Shown here: positions 16,668-24,820 of the stretch, one piece after another
How positions within the stretch are numbered: position 1 is the stretch's first letter
Layout: each line of letters begins with the position of its first letter
Assembly (NCBI RefSeq): GCF_001311175.1
Contig: NZ_BBAI01000026.1
Coordinates: forward strand, 1-32,917
Source of the DNA: Lacticaseibacillus pantheris DSM 15945 = JCM 12539 = NBRC 106106
GTDB lineage: Bacteria; Bacillota; Bacilli; Lactobacillales; Lactobacillaceae
Reading direction: 5' to 3'
Length of the DNA stretch: 32,917 nucleotides
The notes under the pieces: generated by a model
Database searches by the model: none
Seen by the model: only the letters and a program-made list of their open reading frames with translations
Told to the model about the DNA's origin: nothing
Translations under genes and position numbers: made by a program

Positions 16668-18176
16668 TTACTTCTGGTCCGGCTTGAACGTCATGGTGGC
16701 GTTGACGGCCTGCTGCCAGCCCGCGTACAGTTGCTCGCGGCGTTCGGCGGACATTTGCGGCTCGAACCGCTTGCCGACTTTGGCTAGATGTTGCAGCTCG
16801 TCGGTGTCCTGCCAGAACCCGACGGCCAGCCCGGCTAGGAACGATGCGCCCATGGCGGTCGTTTCGAGGTTAGCGGCCCGTTCGACTGGTGTCCCCAGAA
16901 TGTCGGCTTGGAATTGCATCAGGTAGTCGTTGTTGGCGGCGCCACCGTCGACGCGGAGTGCGGGAATCTTAATCTTGGTGTCTTTGTACATCGTGTCGAC
17001 CACGTCGCGACTCTGGTAGGCGAGGGATTGCAAAGTCGCCTTGATGAAGTCGTTGCGCGTGGTCCCACGGGTGATGCCGAACACGGCACCACGGGCGTTG
17101 GCGTCCCAGTACGGGGCACCGAGGCCGGTGAACGCGGGCACAACGTAGACCTCATCTTGACTTTGCGAAGTCCGTGCGGCGTGCTCGGAGTCCGGTGCGT
17201 GCTGCACCAGCTCCATAGCGTCGCGCAGCCACTGGATGGCGCTACCCGCGACGAACACGGAACCCTCCAGTGCGTAGTTGACCTCGCCGTTGATGCCGTA
17301 GCCGATGGTCGTCAGTAGGTTGTTTGCCGACATCACCGGTTCCTTACCGGTGTTCATGACGATGAAGGAGCCGGTACCGTACGTGTTTTTGACGGTCCCT
17401 GGTTTGAGCGCCAGCTGGCCGAACAAGGCACTTTGCTGGTCGCCGGCCATCCCCGCGATGGGTACGCTACTCCCGTAGAAGTGGTAGGCGGCGGTGTTGC
17501 CGTAGACCTCGGAGTTGCTGCGTACTTCCGGCAACATCTTCCGGGGGATATTGAGTAATTGCAGAATCTCATCGTCCCACTGCAAAGTGTGAATGTTGAA
17601 CAGCATCGTGCGACTGGCATTGGTGTAGTCGGTGACGTGAATCTCGCCGCCGGATAACTTCCACGAGATCCAGGTGTCGATGGTGCCGAAGAGCAGCTCG
17701 CCTTTCTCAGCGCGTTCCTGCGCTCCCGGCACGTGGTCGAGAATCCACCGAATTTTGGTGGCCGAGAAGTAGGCGTCAATTAGCAGGCCGGTGTGTTCGT
17801 GAATCATGTCGCTATGCCCATCGGCTTTGAGTTGCTCCGCAATGTCGTTAGTTTGGCGCGACTGCCAGACGATGGCGTTGTAGATGGGCAGCCCGGTGGC
17901 TTTGTCCCACACCACCGTGGTTTCGCGTTGGTTGGTGATACCGACCCCGGCAATTTCTTTGGGCTGGATACCACTGTTAATAAATGCAGTGGCAATGGTG
18001 GACAAAACGGCGTTCCAAATTTCGTTGGCGTTATGTTCCACCCAGCCCGGCTGTGGAAAGTATTGCGTAAACTCGCGCTGGGCGTCGGCAACCATCTGAC
18101 CGTCATGGTCGACGATCAGTGCCCGGGTACTGGTAGTACCTTCGTCAATTGCGAGCACGTACTTTGACGTGGCCAT
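16668..18176 (-). CDS. glpK: Glycerol kinase
   Basis: GlpK phosphorylates glycerol with ATP. The 502-residue FGGY-family kinase starts [20 protein letters not shown] (phosphate-binding motif) and has [14 protein letters not shown] and [12 protein letters not shown]. Histidine 232 in YHFYG matches the residue that HPr phosphorylates in enterococcal GlpK, so PTS activation of the enzyme is likely. The start at 18176 follows AAAGGGGG by about 8 bases. A perfect cre site overlaps the promoter region, so carbon catabolite repression by CcpA is expected. It is the first gene of glpK-glpO-glpF. Confidence 0.96.
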   Translation of the reverse strand: MATSKYVLAIDEGTTSTRALIVDHDGQMVADAQREFTQYFPQPGWVEHNANEIWNAVLSTIATAFINSGIQPKEIAGVGITNQRETTVVWDKATGLPIYNAIVWQSRQTNDIAEQLKADGHSDMIHEHTGLLIDAYFSATKIRWILDHVPGAQERAEKGELLFGTIDTWISWKLSGGEIHVTDYTNASRTMLFNIHTLQWDDEILQLLNIPRKMLPEVRSNSEVYGNTAAYHFYGSSVPIAGMAGDQQSALFGQLALKPGTVKNTYGTGSFIVMNTGKEPVMSANNLLTTIGYGINGEVNYALEGSVFVAGSAIQWLRDAMELVQHAPDSEHAARTSQSQDEVYVVPAFTGLGAPYWDANARGAVFGITRGTTRNDFIKATLQSLAYQSRDVVDTMYKDTKIKIPALRVDGGAANNDYLMQFQADILGTPVERAANLETTAMGASFLAGLAVGFWQDTDELQHLAKVGKRFEPQMSAERREQLYAGWQQAVNATMTFKPDQK

Positions 18177-18205
18177 AGTAAAACCCCCTTTGAAAAACAA
18201 TATTA

Positions 18206-18219
18206 TGATAGCGGTTACA
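18206..18219 (-). promoter_or_regulatory. cre site (CcpA operator) upstream of glpK
   Basis: TGATAGCGGTTACA fits the consensus TGWNANCGNTNWCA at every fixed position. On the minus strand it overlaps a TATCAT -10 box paired with TTGTTA 18 bases upstream, a position suited to CcpA repression. Confidence 0.8.
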
Positions 18220-18590
18220 AAAAGATAGTAACAAGTGTTGGGTTATTCGTAAACAAGATATTTTTAAATCTAATAAATACATTGTGCACAAAAGTGGTCT
18301 CGAAGAAACCGCTTACTAAAAGCAAGTGAGGGGCAGGCAACTAGTGGGTGATGGCTCACTTACAAAAAAATTACAAAGCGATTAACGTGGTGCGTGTTTG
18401 TGACAAACTTTGGCAACTTTAGTAGCTGTTTTGGGGTGAAACAAGCCCGAAATCACCCACTTTTGCTCCAAAAAAGTTTTGTTTGGGGAGGGATTTTAGA
18501 CAAATTGTGCAATTTGTCTAAAGGGTAGTTGGAAATTTTTCCACCAGTACTGTCAGCATTAGCTGGCCACTGACAAGAAATGTCACCGCA
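18220..18590. other. Gene-free region upstream of glpK with strong palindromes
   Basis: TTTAGACAAATT (18495-18506) and AATTTGTCTAAA (18511-18522) form a perfect 12 bp inverted repeat with a 4-base spacer and no T-run, more like an operator than a terminator. TGTCAG/CTGACA (18551-18556, 18570-18575) and AAGTGAG/CTCACTT near 18325-18360 are further hairpins. No open frame is convincing. Confidence 0.5.
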
Positions 18591-18591
18591 T

Positions 18592-18642
18592 AAAAAAAAG
18601 AACATCGACCATACCCGGTAGTGGGTGCAGTCAATGTTCTTT
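18592..18642 (-). terminator. Terminator of the YbjQ-family gene
   Basis: AAAGAACATCGAC pairs with GTCAATGTTCTTT with one mismatch; on the minus strand a run of eight T follows. Confidence 0.85.
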
Positions 18643-18675
18643 ATACAGGAATGTTAGCCAGAATACAGTGGTAAA

Positions 18676-19005
18676 TTAGTCGGTAAACTTAACGGCAGTA
18701 CCGTAAGCAACGACGCTTTGCATATCGCCGCCAATGGATCCGGAATCAAAGCGCATCATGACGACCGCGTCGGCGCCCATGTTCGCGGCCTCATCGCGTA
18801 ACCGTTCGATGGCCTTCGTCCGGGATTCGTGCAACATACTGGTGTAGGCTTTGATTTCGCCACCGACCAGGTTCTTGAGGCCTGCACCAATGTCGGATAC
18901 GAAGTTCTTGGACTGGGTGGTGAGGCCGAACGCTTCACCAATCACGGTGTAGTTTTGGCCGGGGATGTTTTCCGTAGTGGTAACGAGAATGTTTGCATTT
19001 GCCAT
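18676..19005 (-). CDS. YbjQ/UPF0145 family protein (heavy-metal-binding domain)
   Basis: The 109-residue protein matches the YbjQ (DUF74) family: [20 protein letters not shown] at the start, a central helix with [20 protein letters not shown], and [14 protein letters not shown] near the end. Family members form pentamers and are labelled putative metal-binding, but their role is unproven. The start at 19005 is set by GGAGG 8 bases upstream. It follows a small membrane gene on the same strand after 30 bases. Confidence 0.9.
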   Translation of the reverse strand: MANANILVTTTENIPGQNYTVIGEAFGLTTQSKNFVSDIGAGLKNLVGGEIKAYTSMLHESRTKAIERLRDEAANMGADAVVMMRFDSGSIGGDMQSVVAYGTAVKFTD

Positions 19006-19035
19006 GATCAATTCCTCCAAATGGGTTGAGTAGTG

Positions 19036-19340
19036 TTAATCAAAAATAACAGCATTACGACCGGTCAGGTTCAGATAATACAAGAATATCATGATGGCGT
19101 TAACCAAGAACGACATCACGATCACGCTATAGCGTATGGTGAACGGGTGGTAACCACCATCAGCAGCCCACGTCCGTGAGTTGCGGCGTCCACGGTACCC
19201 CAGGGTGAACCCGAGTAGTATTAACGCGATTACGCTTTGGACAATCATCCGACCACAAAGATGCCGTGGGTGAGCGTCTGCGCTTGTATATACCACGAAC
19301 CCGCCGCCAATAAATCTAGTAATAGCGCGAATAGAGTCAT
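19036..19340 (-). pseudogene. Small membrane protein of about 101 residues (frameshifted)
   Basis: The ATG at 19340 follows GGAGGCC and opens MTLFALLLDLLAAGSWYIQA, a hydrophobic start. Near 19248-19251 the sense frame changes (GGATG where GGAATG is expected) and continues with MIVQSVIALILLGFTLGYRG and a third hydrophobic segment VIVMSFLVNAIMIFLYYLNL. About three membrane spans result. The open frame running further upstream has no such start and is an artefact of the shift. Family not recognised. It is probably co-transcribed with the YbjQ-family gene. Confidence 0.65.
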
Positions 19341-19503
19341 AGCTTGGCCTCCAGTTTGTGCCGCCACAAGCAGTGACAGTGTAACGGCACAACCATATTA
19401 TTGACCAAAGTGGCCCGAGAGGTATCGGTCTACAGCCCGATTTTACCACGTGTGCGTGACGGTGTCTGGTCATCCTGTTAACTGATTAAACAGTACGCAA
19501 AAG

Positions 19504-19540
19504 CCGCCCGGACGCGGTCATCAAGATAGCGTCTGGGCGG
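19504..19540 (-). terminator. Terminator of the dipeptidase gene
   Basis: CCGCCCGGACGC (19504-19515) pairs with GCGTCTGGGCGG (19529-19540) with one mismatch (a G.U pair in one orientation), followed on the minus strand by CTTTT. Confidence 0.75.
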
Positions 19541-19555
19541 TTGTGTGCGGAGCAA

Positions 19556-20986
19556 TTATAGGTTCTTATCCATGTTAAACGTCAGCTGGGACAGGTTGAT
19601 GCTTTCCATCAACATCTCGTTGATCTGCGCCTTCGTGGCGGCCTTAGTTTCGGCAACAATGGCATAATTGGCCTCAGTCAGGGCTTTGGTCAGCTCCTTG
19701 CCGCTGAGTTCGCTGGCAGCAGTATCCGTTTCCGCGACGTGTTCACGGAAGCGACGGTACAGGGCGGTCAGGTAGTCGCGGTTTTGCTGGATGAACTTGC
19801 TGTAGTGGCTTTCCGTAATGGTGGATAGCGTCCGGTACATCCAGTAAGCGGAGTCGACGTCAGTGTCGAGCTTCAGCGGTGTGGAACTGTACGATGGGTC
19901 CGTGTCGTTGGCGTTCGTGTAGAACGGTACGTACGGGCTAAACGTTGGGTAGCCCAAGCACAGCCACATCACGCCCTCGGCACCGGCCGGAGCGTTGCCG
20001 CGAACCTGGAGCACGTGGGAGTTCTGGGTGCGGTTGAGTCCAATCGGCCGGTAACGGAGGCGGTCGTGCTCGCTACCTTCATGGCCAAACGGGTCGTACT
20101 TGGTTTCGTTGTAGTGACTACCCAGAATCTGGGCGATGTCCTCAACGGAAATCTTGTGGCTGGTCCGCATGATGAATGGCAGCTCGGCGGATTCAGGTTC
20201 TTCGTCGACCTCGGGGTTCAGAATGTGGTGACCGTACCATACACGTGGTGTGTTGTAGTGGCGGTCCTTTTCGTTCATCGTGCCAAAGATGTGGCGGAAG
20301 TTCCAGCCTTCTTTGTCGGTGTTTAGGTGGTGTTCCTCAACGAATTCACGGATACCTTCGCTCCACGCAAAGTTGTCGGTGTCGTCAAAGTCAACCTGCT
20401 GAATGGCCACCTGGTTAGCAGCAACGGCATAAGCATCGTCGGGGATGCGCTGGGCGACCCAGTGGTGACCCGTCACGATTTCCATATACCAGACGTTATC
20501 GCGGTCGGAGAACAGGACGGAGTTACCGGCCGGCGAGCCGTATTGCTTGATGAGCTGACCGAGGTATTCAACACCATGGCGTGCGGACTCGATGAAGGGG
20601 AGGGTCATGTTCACAATCAGGTCTTCATCCAGGCCGTCTTTGACCAGCGAATCGTGAGCCAGGGCGCGTTCGTTACCGTACGTGCTCTCGGTGGCGCTCA
20701 TGGCAACGTTCTTCTCGTTGATGCCGCTCTCTTCGTAATCCCCCAGGTGTTCGCGGTCAACGTTCGGTACGGCGTTGTAGCGGTAGCCGTTCTCGGGCAG
20801 TTCGGCCGTGAACCCGTTCAAAGGTGAGGCGACGGTCTGACCCTTCTTGCCCTTCCAACCTGGATGCATATAGAAACGCTGCGGGGTCAGGGGCAAAAAC
20901 GTGTCGTCGTTACGGGCAATCATGGTCGTGCCGTCCAGGCTGGCTGCTTTGCCGACCAGGATTGAGGTACATGCGGATAAACTCAT
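19556..20986 (-). CDS. pepD: C69 family dipeptidase
   Basis: PepD-type dipeptidases are cytoplasmic N-terminal-nucleophile hydrolases that split dipeptides. The product of 476 residues has the predicted nucleophile Cys6 in MSLSACTSILVGKAASLDGT, followed by TMIARNDD and the blocks MSATEST, VWYMEIVTGHHWVAQRIPD and YAVAANQ. The length is normal for the family. The start at 20986 has AGAGGGAG upstream and puts the Cys near the terminus. A start at 21010 with GGAGGT is an equally readable alternative, adding eight residues. Confidence 0.9.
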   Translation of the reverse strand: MSLSACTSILVGKAASLDGTTMIARNDDTFLPLTPQRFYMHPGWKGKKGQTVASPLNGFTAELPENGYRYNAVPNVDREHLGDYEESGINEKNVAMSATESTYGNERALAHDSLVKDGLDEDLIVNMTLPFIESARHGVEYLGQLIKQYGSPAGNSVLFSDRDNVWYMEIVTGHHWVAQRIPDDAYAVAANQVAIQQVDFDDTDNFAWSEGIREFVEEHHLNTDKEGWNFRHIFGTMNEKDRHYNTPRVWYGHHILNPEVDEEPESAELPFIMRTSHKISVEDIAQILGSHYNETKYDPFGHEGSEHDRLRYRPIGLNRTQNSHVLQVRGNAPAGAEGVMWLCLGYPTFSPYVPFYTNANDTDPSYSSTPLKLDTDVDSAYWMYRTLSTITESHYSKFIQQNRDYLTALYRRFREHVAETDTAASELSGKELTKALTEANYAIVAETKAATKAQINEMLMESINLSQLTFNMDKNL

Positions 20987-21069
20987 AGACTTAACTCCCT
21001 CTTTCGTCATTAGTACCTCCAGTTTACTCTGGTTCCTACTAAATTGCATTGAAAAGTTGGCTGAAAGTG

Positions 21070-21098
21070 TTGACGACGGCCATGGATTCGGGTTAATA
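21070..21098 (+). promoter_or_regulatory. Promoter of the first tRNA-Gln gene
   Basis: TTGACG (21070-21075) and TTAATA (21093-21098) are 17 bases apart, about 36 bases before the tRNA. Confidence 0.6.
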
Positions 21099-21133
21099 TA
21101 TTTTTCGTGCTCATAACACGCAAATAATGATAT

Positions 21134-21204
21134 TGGGTATTAGCGAAGTGGTAACGCAGTGGACTCTGAATCCATAATCCTAGGTTCGATCCCTAGATAC
21201 CCAA
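21134..21204 (+). tRNA. tRNA-Gln(CUG), copy 1
   Basis: The acceptor stem TGGGTAT/ATACCCA has U1-A72, typical of tRNA-Gln. The anticodon loop CTCTGAA gives anticodon CTG, and the T-arm has GGTTCGATCC. No CCA is encoded. The sequence is identical to the copy at 22152. This copy has no inserted element. Confidence 0.95.
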
Positions 21205-21217
21205 TCACAGTCATCAT

Positions 21218-21259
21218 AATGGTAGCAACGGACTAATGACCCCGTTGCTACCATTTTTT
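21218..21259 (+). terminator. Terminator of tRNA-Gln copy 1
   Basis: AATGGTAGCAACGG and CCGTTGCTACCATT are perfect 14 bp arms followed by six T. Confidence 0.9.
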
Positions 21260-21335
21260 ATCGATACCAGTACACCAGGCTTCCTGAAGTAACCGATTGT
21301 GAGAGATGGTGACGGTTACGGCCATGCAACTGTGC

Positions 21336-21926
21336 TTATGCCAAATACTGCTTTATAAACGCATTAATAGTGTGCGCGCTGGTAGCAGGTGTGCTTTTGG
21401 CTGTATCAATTTGAGTACAGTGAACATTGGGAAAGGTGGCCTCCAGTTCGCCAGGATGACTGACTAACCGGAAATCATGGTCGGATTGCAAAAGCATCAT
21501 CTGCGATTTCTTGACGTTCCGCTTTGAGGGCTTTGCTGCTAAGCGATCGGGCATCACGTTACGCTCAATACGCGTGTCGAGGGGAGCAGTCAACTCAACG
21601 AAAAAGACATCCTGATCGGCATCAAGAAAGATATCGCTGATGTCCCGCAGAAAATTTGTGTCGTCGGGTGAGTCAAAGTCAATCATAACCGTAAAGATAA
21701 TGGTATCCGTAGTGTTGGTGTCGGTATTGGTAACAAACACATGAAACAAGTCCTTCCGCATCTTATCGGATAAGGCGAAGGTTGTGGATCCGTAACCCAA
21801 GAATCGCGCAAAGGTATCGATAGTTTCGTGGTTGAATAATAATCGACCGGTTCCGGAGCTTTCCAATTCTTTGCCGACGGTCATTTTGCCAACCGCCTGG
21901 GCCCCAATCAGCACTATTAGCGACAT
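21336..21926 (-). CDS. P-loop kinase-like protein
   Basis: The 196-residue protein starts LIVLIGAQAVGKMTVGKELE, a Walker A loop (GAQAVGKMT) of the shikimate/nucleoside kinase type. FFVELTAPLDTRIERN and DRLAAKP resemble the Arg-containing lid region of such kinases. It probably phosphorylates a small molecule, but the substrate is not recognisable. The ATG follows CGGGGGG. The gene lies between the two identical tRNA-Gln genes. Confidence 0.75.
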   Translation of the reverse strand: MSLIVLIGAQAVGKMTVGKELESSGTGRLLFNHETIDTFARFLGYGSTTFALSDKMRKDLFHVFVTNTDTNTTDTIIFTVMIDFDSPDDTNFLRDISDIFLDADQDVFFVELTAPLDTRIERNVMPDRLAAKPSKRNVKKSQMMLLQSDHDFRLVSHPGELEATFPNVHCTQIDTAKSTPATSAHTINAFIKQYLA

Positions 21927-22089
21927 TTAAACACCCCCCGTAAATTTGTGCCTAGTCTACGCGTTGGTGGGGTTGTTTTCAAGATTAAATTGTGCGAACA
22001 AATACGATGGTCGTGCGGTGTGCATACCCGAATAAAATGATGGTCAAAGGGATAGTCACGGAATATGTGAATAAAAATCGTCAATTCTG

Positions 22090-22118
22090 TTGACGCGCAC
22101 GCCTAATCTGCGTATAGT
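22090..22118 (+). promoter_or_regulatory. Promoter of the second tRNA-Gln gene
   Basis: TTGACG (22090-22095) and TATAGT (22113-22118) are separated by 17 bases, about 34 bases before the tRNA. Confidence 0.7.
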
Positions 22119-22151
22119 ATTTATTGTGCTTGACACGGAATTGAATATTAT

Positions 22152-22222
22152 TGGGTATTAGCGAAGTGGTAACGCAGTGGACTCTGAATCCATAATCCTA
22201 GGTTCGATCCCTAGATACCCAA
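22152..22222 (+). tRNA. tRNA-Gln(CUG), copy 2, integration site of the element
   Basis: The sequence is identical to the copy at 21134. Its 3' end is part of attL, and integration leaves the tRNA whole because the att core restores the last bases. Confidence 0.95.
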
Positions 22223-22223
22223 T
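22201..22223 (+). repeat. attL
   Basis: This is the tRNA-Gln 3' end, matching 32528-32550 at 21 of 23 bases including a perfect 15-base block at its right. The mismatches lie in the tRNA T-arm. Confidence 0.85.
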
Positions 22224-22312
22224 CGACGGTATTTTGCTGATGGCGTAAGCTTATAAAGCCCGGTGTTATCAGCTTTTTGTTTACTCGAGCACCGAATCAG
22301 AGCGTGCAGAGA

Positions 22313-22378
22313 CGACACCAGAAGACACCATAACGATACCAGCAGCGTTACCATTTCGTGGTGTCGCTTGTGGTGTCG
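22313..22378. promoter_or_regulatory. Probable integrase arm-type sites, left end
   Basis: CGACACCA (22313), AGACACCA (22323) and CGATACCA (22334) are spaced by 10-11 bases, and inverted copies TGGTGTCG occur at 22359 and 22371. The same octamer occurs twice near attR (32443 and 32455). Repeats shared by both ends but absent in between are expected for integrase N-terminal-domain binding. Confidence 0.6.
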
Positions 22379-22432
22379 TCGAGGGTGAAATAATAGTTCA
22401 GTAATCGTTATTAATAAGCGGGTAGGTAGGTG

Positions 22433-22461
22433 CCACTAGCGTTAGTGCTGGTGGTTTTTTT
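22433..22461 (+). terminator. Intrinsic terminator
   Basis: CCACTAGC pairs with GCTGGTGG with one mismatch, followed by seven T, on the plus strand downstream of the tRNA. Confidence 0.6.
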
Positions 22462-22486
22462 AGTGCCTAAAATTATCATATTTGTG

Positions 22487-22516
22487 TAAAAGAAAACACC
22501 CACTAATTAGTGAGTG
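22487..22516 (-). terminator. Terminator of the leftmost element gene
   Basis: CACCCACT-AATT-AGTGAGTG is a near-perfect hairpin; on the minus strand TTTTCTTTT follows, past the stop of the gene at 22545. Confidence 0.65.
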
Positions 22517-22544
22517 CTACGTCATAAAACCAATGTGTTCTTAA

Positions 22545-22772
22545 CTATCCAAACGCCTTAATTTCTCTGGAGCCAACTTCAATATTCTGAGATTTAAGCA
22601 TTATCCCTCGAAGCCGACCGTCTTCGGCGGGCCAGCCAAGTTCACCCGGCTCAAGCGTTAAATCGCCTGTAGCCCGGTTAAATGTGCCCCTTTTACTTAA
22701 GCCGGTACTTGGGTTTTCAAACAGAAATTCCTCATATCCATCTACGCGACTCAGAAGTGTATAGTACATCAT
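22545..22772 (-). CDS. Hypothetical protein, leftmost gene of the element
   Basis: The 75-residue product (MMYYTLLSRVDGYEEFLFEN start) has alternating hydrophobic positions suggesting a small beta-rich fold and no membrane segment. The ATG-ATG start follows AAAGGTGGT and a terminator follows the stop, which support a real gene. I do not recognise the family. In satellites this end usually carries accessory genes. Confidence 0.6.
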   Translation of the reverse strand: MMYYTLLSRVDGYEEFLFENPSTGLSKRGTFNRATGDLTLEPGELGWPAEDGRLRGIMLKSQNIEVGSREIKAFG

Positions 22773-22918
22773 TTTGGCTGACCACCTTTCCGCTTACTCA
22801 ACTCTTCGTGGTCATTTTACAAGGTATTGCCCTTAGCGACAACACCTGGGGATACCTATAGCCATGATCACGTAGCGACTACAACAAACGGAGTGTACCG
22901 TTTTGACGTGAGCGTTCC

Positions 22919-23242
22919 GTGTTGAAAATGATGGCATATGATGGGCTGAATGAAAGGGTGCTGGGTGCGTTAATCACGTCAACGACCGTTCCCATAACCT
23001 CAACATTTTTCAACATAGGGTTAGTGTTTATTAGCATTGTATCGGCCGCCGCCATGCGCTTAGTAATACATTTGGCGATAGTAGTAATTTGTAGTAGTTT
23101 TGTAGCGTTAATGTGCGCATGCATGGGGCTGTATTCTGCGTCAATAGCTGTGTTAGTGGCGTTACACTCTTCCGGTTATAAGGCGTCAAACTTGCGCTAC
23201 TTTGGTGCTGATTTTCGCATTACATATCACCCCATCCCCTGA
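22919..23242 (+). CDS. Possible membrane protein, doubtful
   Basis: A 107-codon plus-strand frame encodes three hydrophobic stretches (TSTFFNIGLVFISIVSAAAM, LAIVVICSSFVALMCA, LYSASIAVLVALHSSG). The start is uncertain (TTG 22919 or ATG 22928) and no clear ribosome-binding site is seen. If real it would be an accessory gene opposed to the rest of this arm. A shorter minus-strand frame over the same bases looks less protein-like. Confidence 0.35.
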   Translation: MLKMMAYDGLNERVLGALITSTTVPITSTFFNIGLVFISIVSAAAMRLVIHLAIVVICSSFVALMCACMGLYSASIAVLVALHSSGYKASNLRYFGADFRITYHPIP

Positions 23243-23248
23243 ATACAA

Positions 23249-23310
23249 CGGGTGCACCCTAACCCAAAAAGGGTGCACACAAAAACCCAAATGGGTGCAC
23301 ACCATTTGGG
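23249..23310 (-). repeat. Direct repeats GGGTGCAC at 21-22 bp spacing, overlapping a terminator
   Basis: GGGTGCAC begins at 23250, 23271 and 23293, two helical turns apart, inside an imperfect 22 bp tandem repeat. CCCAAATGG (23286-23294) and CCATTTGGG (23302-23310) form a hairpin followed on the minus strand by five T, which would end the ArpU-like gene transcript. Confidence 0.65.
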
Positions 23311-23339
23311 CGGTTGGTGGTAACGTATGAGGTTGCTAA

Positions 23340-23765
23340 TCAGTCGTACACAACTAGGTTGCTTAGGGGCCATAGCTGGGCAAATTGTACCAGCGCTTTT
23401 CGGCAACGGCGGTAAAGTTGCGAATGCTCGAGGCCTACACGCTCTTGTATAGCGGCTCTGCTTGGTAGTGGGTGCATGTATGTGTGTTTGAGTATGGCGG
23501 CGTCAATTGGCTCTAGCTCCTCCAGTACAGCCTTAACTGCCTCTAGTTCTTCTTCATCCCCTAGGTTGCGCACTATGCGGGACTCGTTGACGTTATCGGT
23601 GCTTGTACCGTGCGGCATACCGTCAAGCCGTGGTGATTGTAGTCCTGCACGTCGGGCAACACGTAGCCGGGCGCTCTTTATACCGTACCCCTGTAGTATT
23701 GCAATTACGTTTGCTTCGGTGGCTCGTTGGTTGATGGTCGGAGTGGCGTTTACTCTTGAACTCAT
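23340..23765 (-). CDS. ArpU-like late transcription regulator, copy 1
   Basis: The 141-residue protein matches the ArpU layout: an N-terminal helical region with SARLRVARRAGLQSPRLDGMP, a middle EEELEAVKAVLEELEPIDAAIL segment (split near residues 80-100), and a C-terminal sigma-factor-4-like helix-turn-helix ending QLYRRCRKALVQFAQLW. ArpU proteins control packaging and late genes in Gram-positive phages. Here no late genes follow. The ATG follows GAAGGGAGA. It is the more distal of two ArpU-like genes. Confidence 0.7.
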   Translation of the reverse strand: MSSRVNATPTINQRATEANVIAILQGYGIKSARLRVARRAGLQSPRLDGMPHGTSTDNVNESRIVRNLGDEEELEAVKAVLEELEPIDAAILKHTYMHPLPSRAAIQERVGLEHSQLYRRCRKALVQFAQLWPLSNLVVYD

Positions 23766-23987
23766 TCCCAGGTTCTCCCTTCGTGTAAATGCGTTAATTT
23801 GGTGCCAGAATTTGCGCGTGCTGGACGCTAGAAACTTTTGCGGGTAACTAGGCGTAATTGCCCTAACTCGCCTTAGACGCGCTTATACGCGATTTTTTTA
23901 TTCTGGTACGCGGTTGTGGTTCGGATGGGGATGGGATGAACGGGGCTGTGGGGATGATAGCGGCACTATTTAGGACTTATTCCGCGA

Positions 23988-24391
23988 TTAGTCGGCCATG
24001 CTGATAGCTCTCGCAAATGCCAGTAATGCACGTTCTAGCAGGCGGTAGTATTGGCGCTCACTGCAAAGTGTAATGCCCATGTAGATTTGTATATCCGTCA
24101 TGGCTTGGGTATCACAGTAGCGGTACCACAGCAATTCGCGTTGCTGGGTATCCAGTTGATTCATTGCCCTGGTAACGTCCCGTAGGTATGCCAGGGCATC
24201 AACCTTACGGGATACGTGACTTTCTATTGGCGCGCCGCGGGTGCTGTATGCGACACGGGTTCTAACGTGAGCGTGGCCGTTAGCTTTGGCACGAACTCAT
24301 CCCCGGCCATACGGGCCGTTTGTCGGTATCCACGTAACAACCTGTCCGCGTTGCGGCGTGTTTGCTTTCTGTCGTATTCCAGTGATTCCAT
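23988..24391 (-). pseudogene. ArpU-like late transcription regulator, copy 2 (frameshifted)
   Basis: From the ATG at 24391 (GGGGG upstream) the first frame encodes QTRRNADRLLRGYRQTARMA and KLTATLTLEP, a typical ArpU N-terminus. Near 24231-24239 the sense frame shifts back by one base, and the other frame gives SRKVDALAYLRDVTRAMNQL, ELLWYRYC and SERQYYRLLERALLAFARAI up to 23988. Joined, it is a full ArpU-length protein of about 134 residues. One base of a doubled G seems to be missing. Confidence 0.75.
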
Positions 24392-24414
24392 GACCAGTAC
24401 CCCCGTTTGTTTGC

Positions 24415-24471
24415 TATAATGCTTGCTAGATGGAATGAGCGAGGGGCGGAGGGATACCGGCCCTTTTTTTT
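24415..24471 (+). ncRNA. Candidate very short plus-strand RNA
   Basis: A perfect TATAAT box (24415-24420) is followed after about 24 bases by a GC hairpin (GGGC 24444-24447 with GCCC 24460-24463) and a run of eight T. This would give a transcript of about 45 bases antisense to the gap between the hypothetical gene at 24472 and ArpU copy 2. There is no good -35 box. Confidence 0.3.
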
Positions 24472-24807
24472 CTATGGCGGGTGGGTCTCTGCGGATACCC
24501 GCCGCACACGTTGAATAATTTCTGTCCAAGTGTCTGCCATTTGGTGGGCGCTATTTATTTGGGCGCTGGACATATACGCTAGTTGTTGTTCGGTCAGCAT
24601 TGGCCCGTAGGTATGCTCGTGCTCGGCTGTTTGGAGGGCGTCCTGCTTGTCTAGCTCGGCCTGATGTAGCCAATAGTCTGTGTTGTTGGTTGCCTCTTTT
24701 GCGCTTTTCGTGTCTATACTCGCCAATTCTAGCCATGAAAATACGGCATAGGTGTATTTGTAATCATTGGCCCGCATGATGGTGTCAAACTCGATTAGGG
24801 TTGTCAT
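24472..24807 (-). CDS. Hypothetical protein of the element
   Basis: The 111-residue product is hydrophilic and mostly helical, with a Gln/Glu/Ala-rich middle. It has no membrane segment and no motif I recognise. AGAGGTGAG precedes the ATG. It follows the helicase gene by 13 bases in the same operon. Confidence 0.6.
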   Translation of the reverse strand: MTTLIEFDTIMRANDYKYTYAVFSWLELASIDTKSAKEATNNTDYWLHQAELDKQDALQTAEHEHTYGPMLTEQQLAYMSSAQINSAHQMADTWTEIIQRVRRVSAETHPP

Positions 24808-24820
24808 TCATGGCTCACCT

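Noticed and set aside
22879..23124. An 81-codon minus-strand frame near the left end of the element
   Set aside because: It has no ribosome-binding site or recognisable features, and the opposite plus-strand frame is the better, though still doubtful, candidate.
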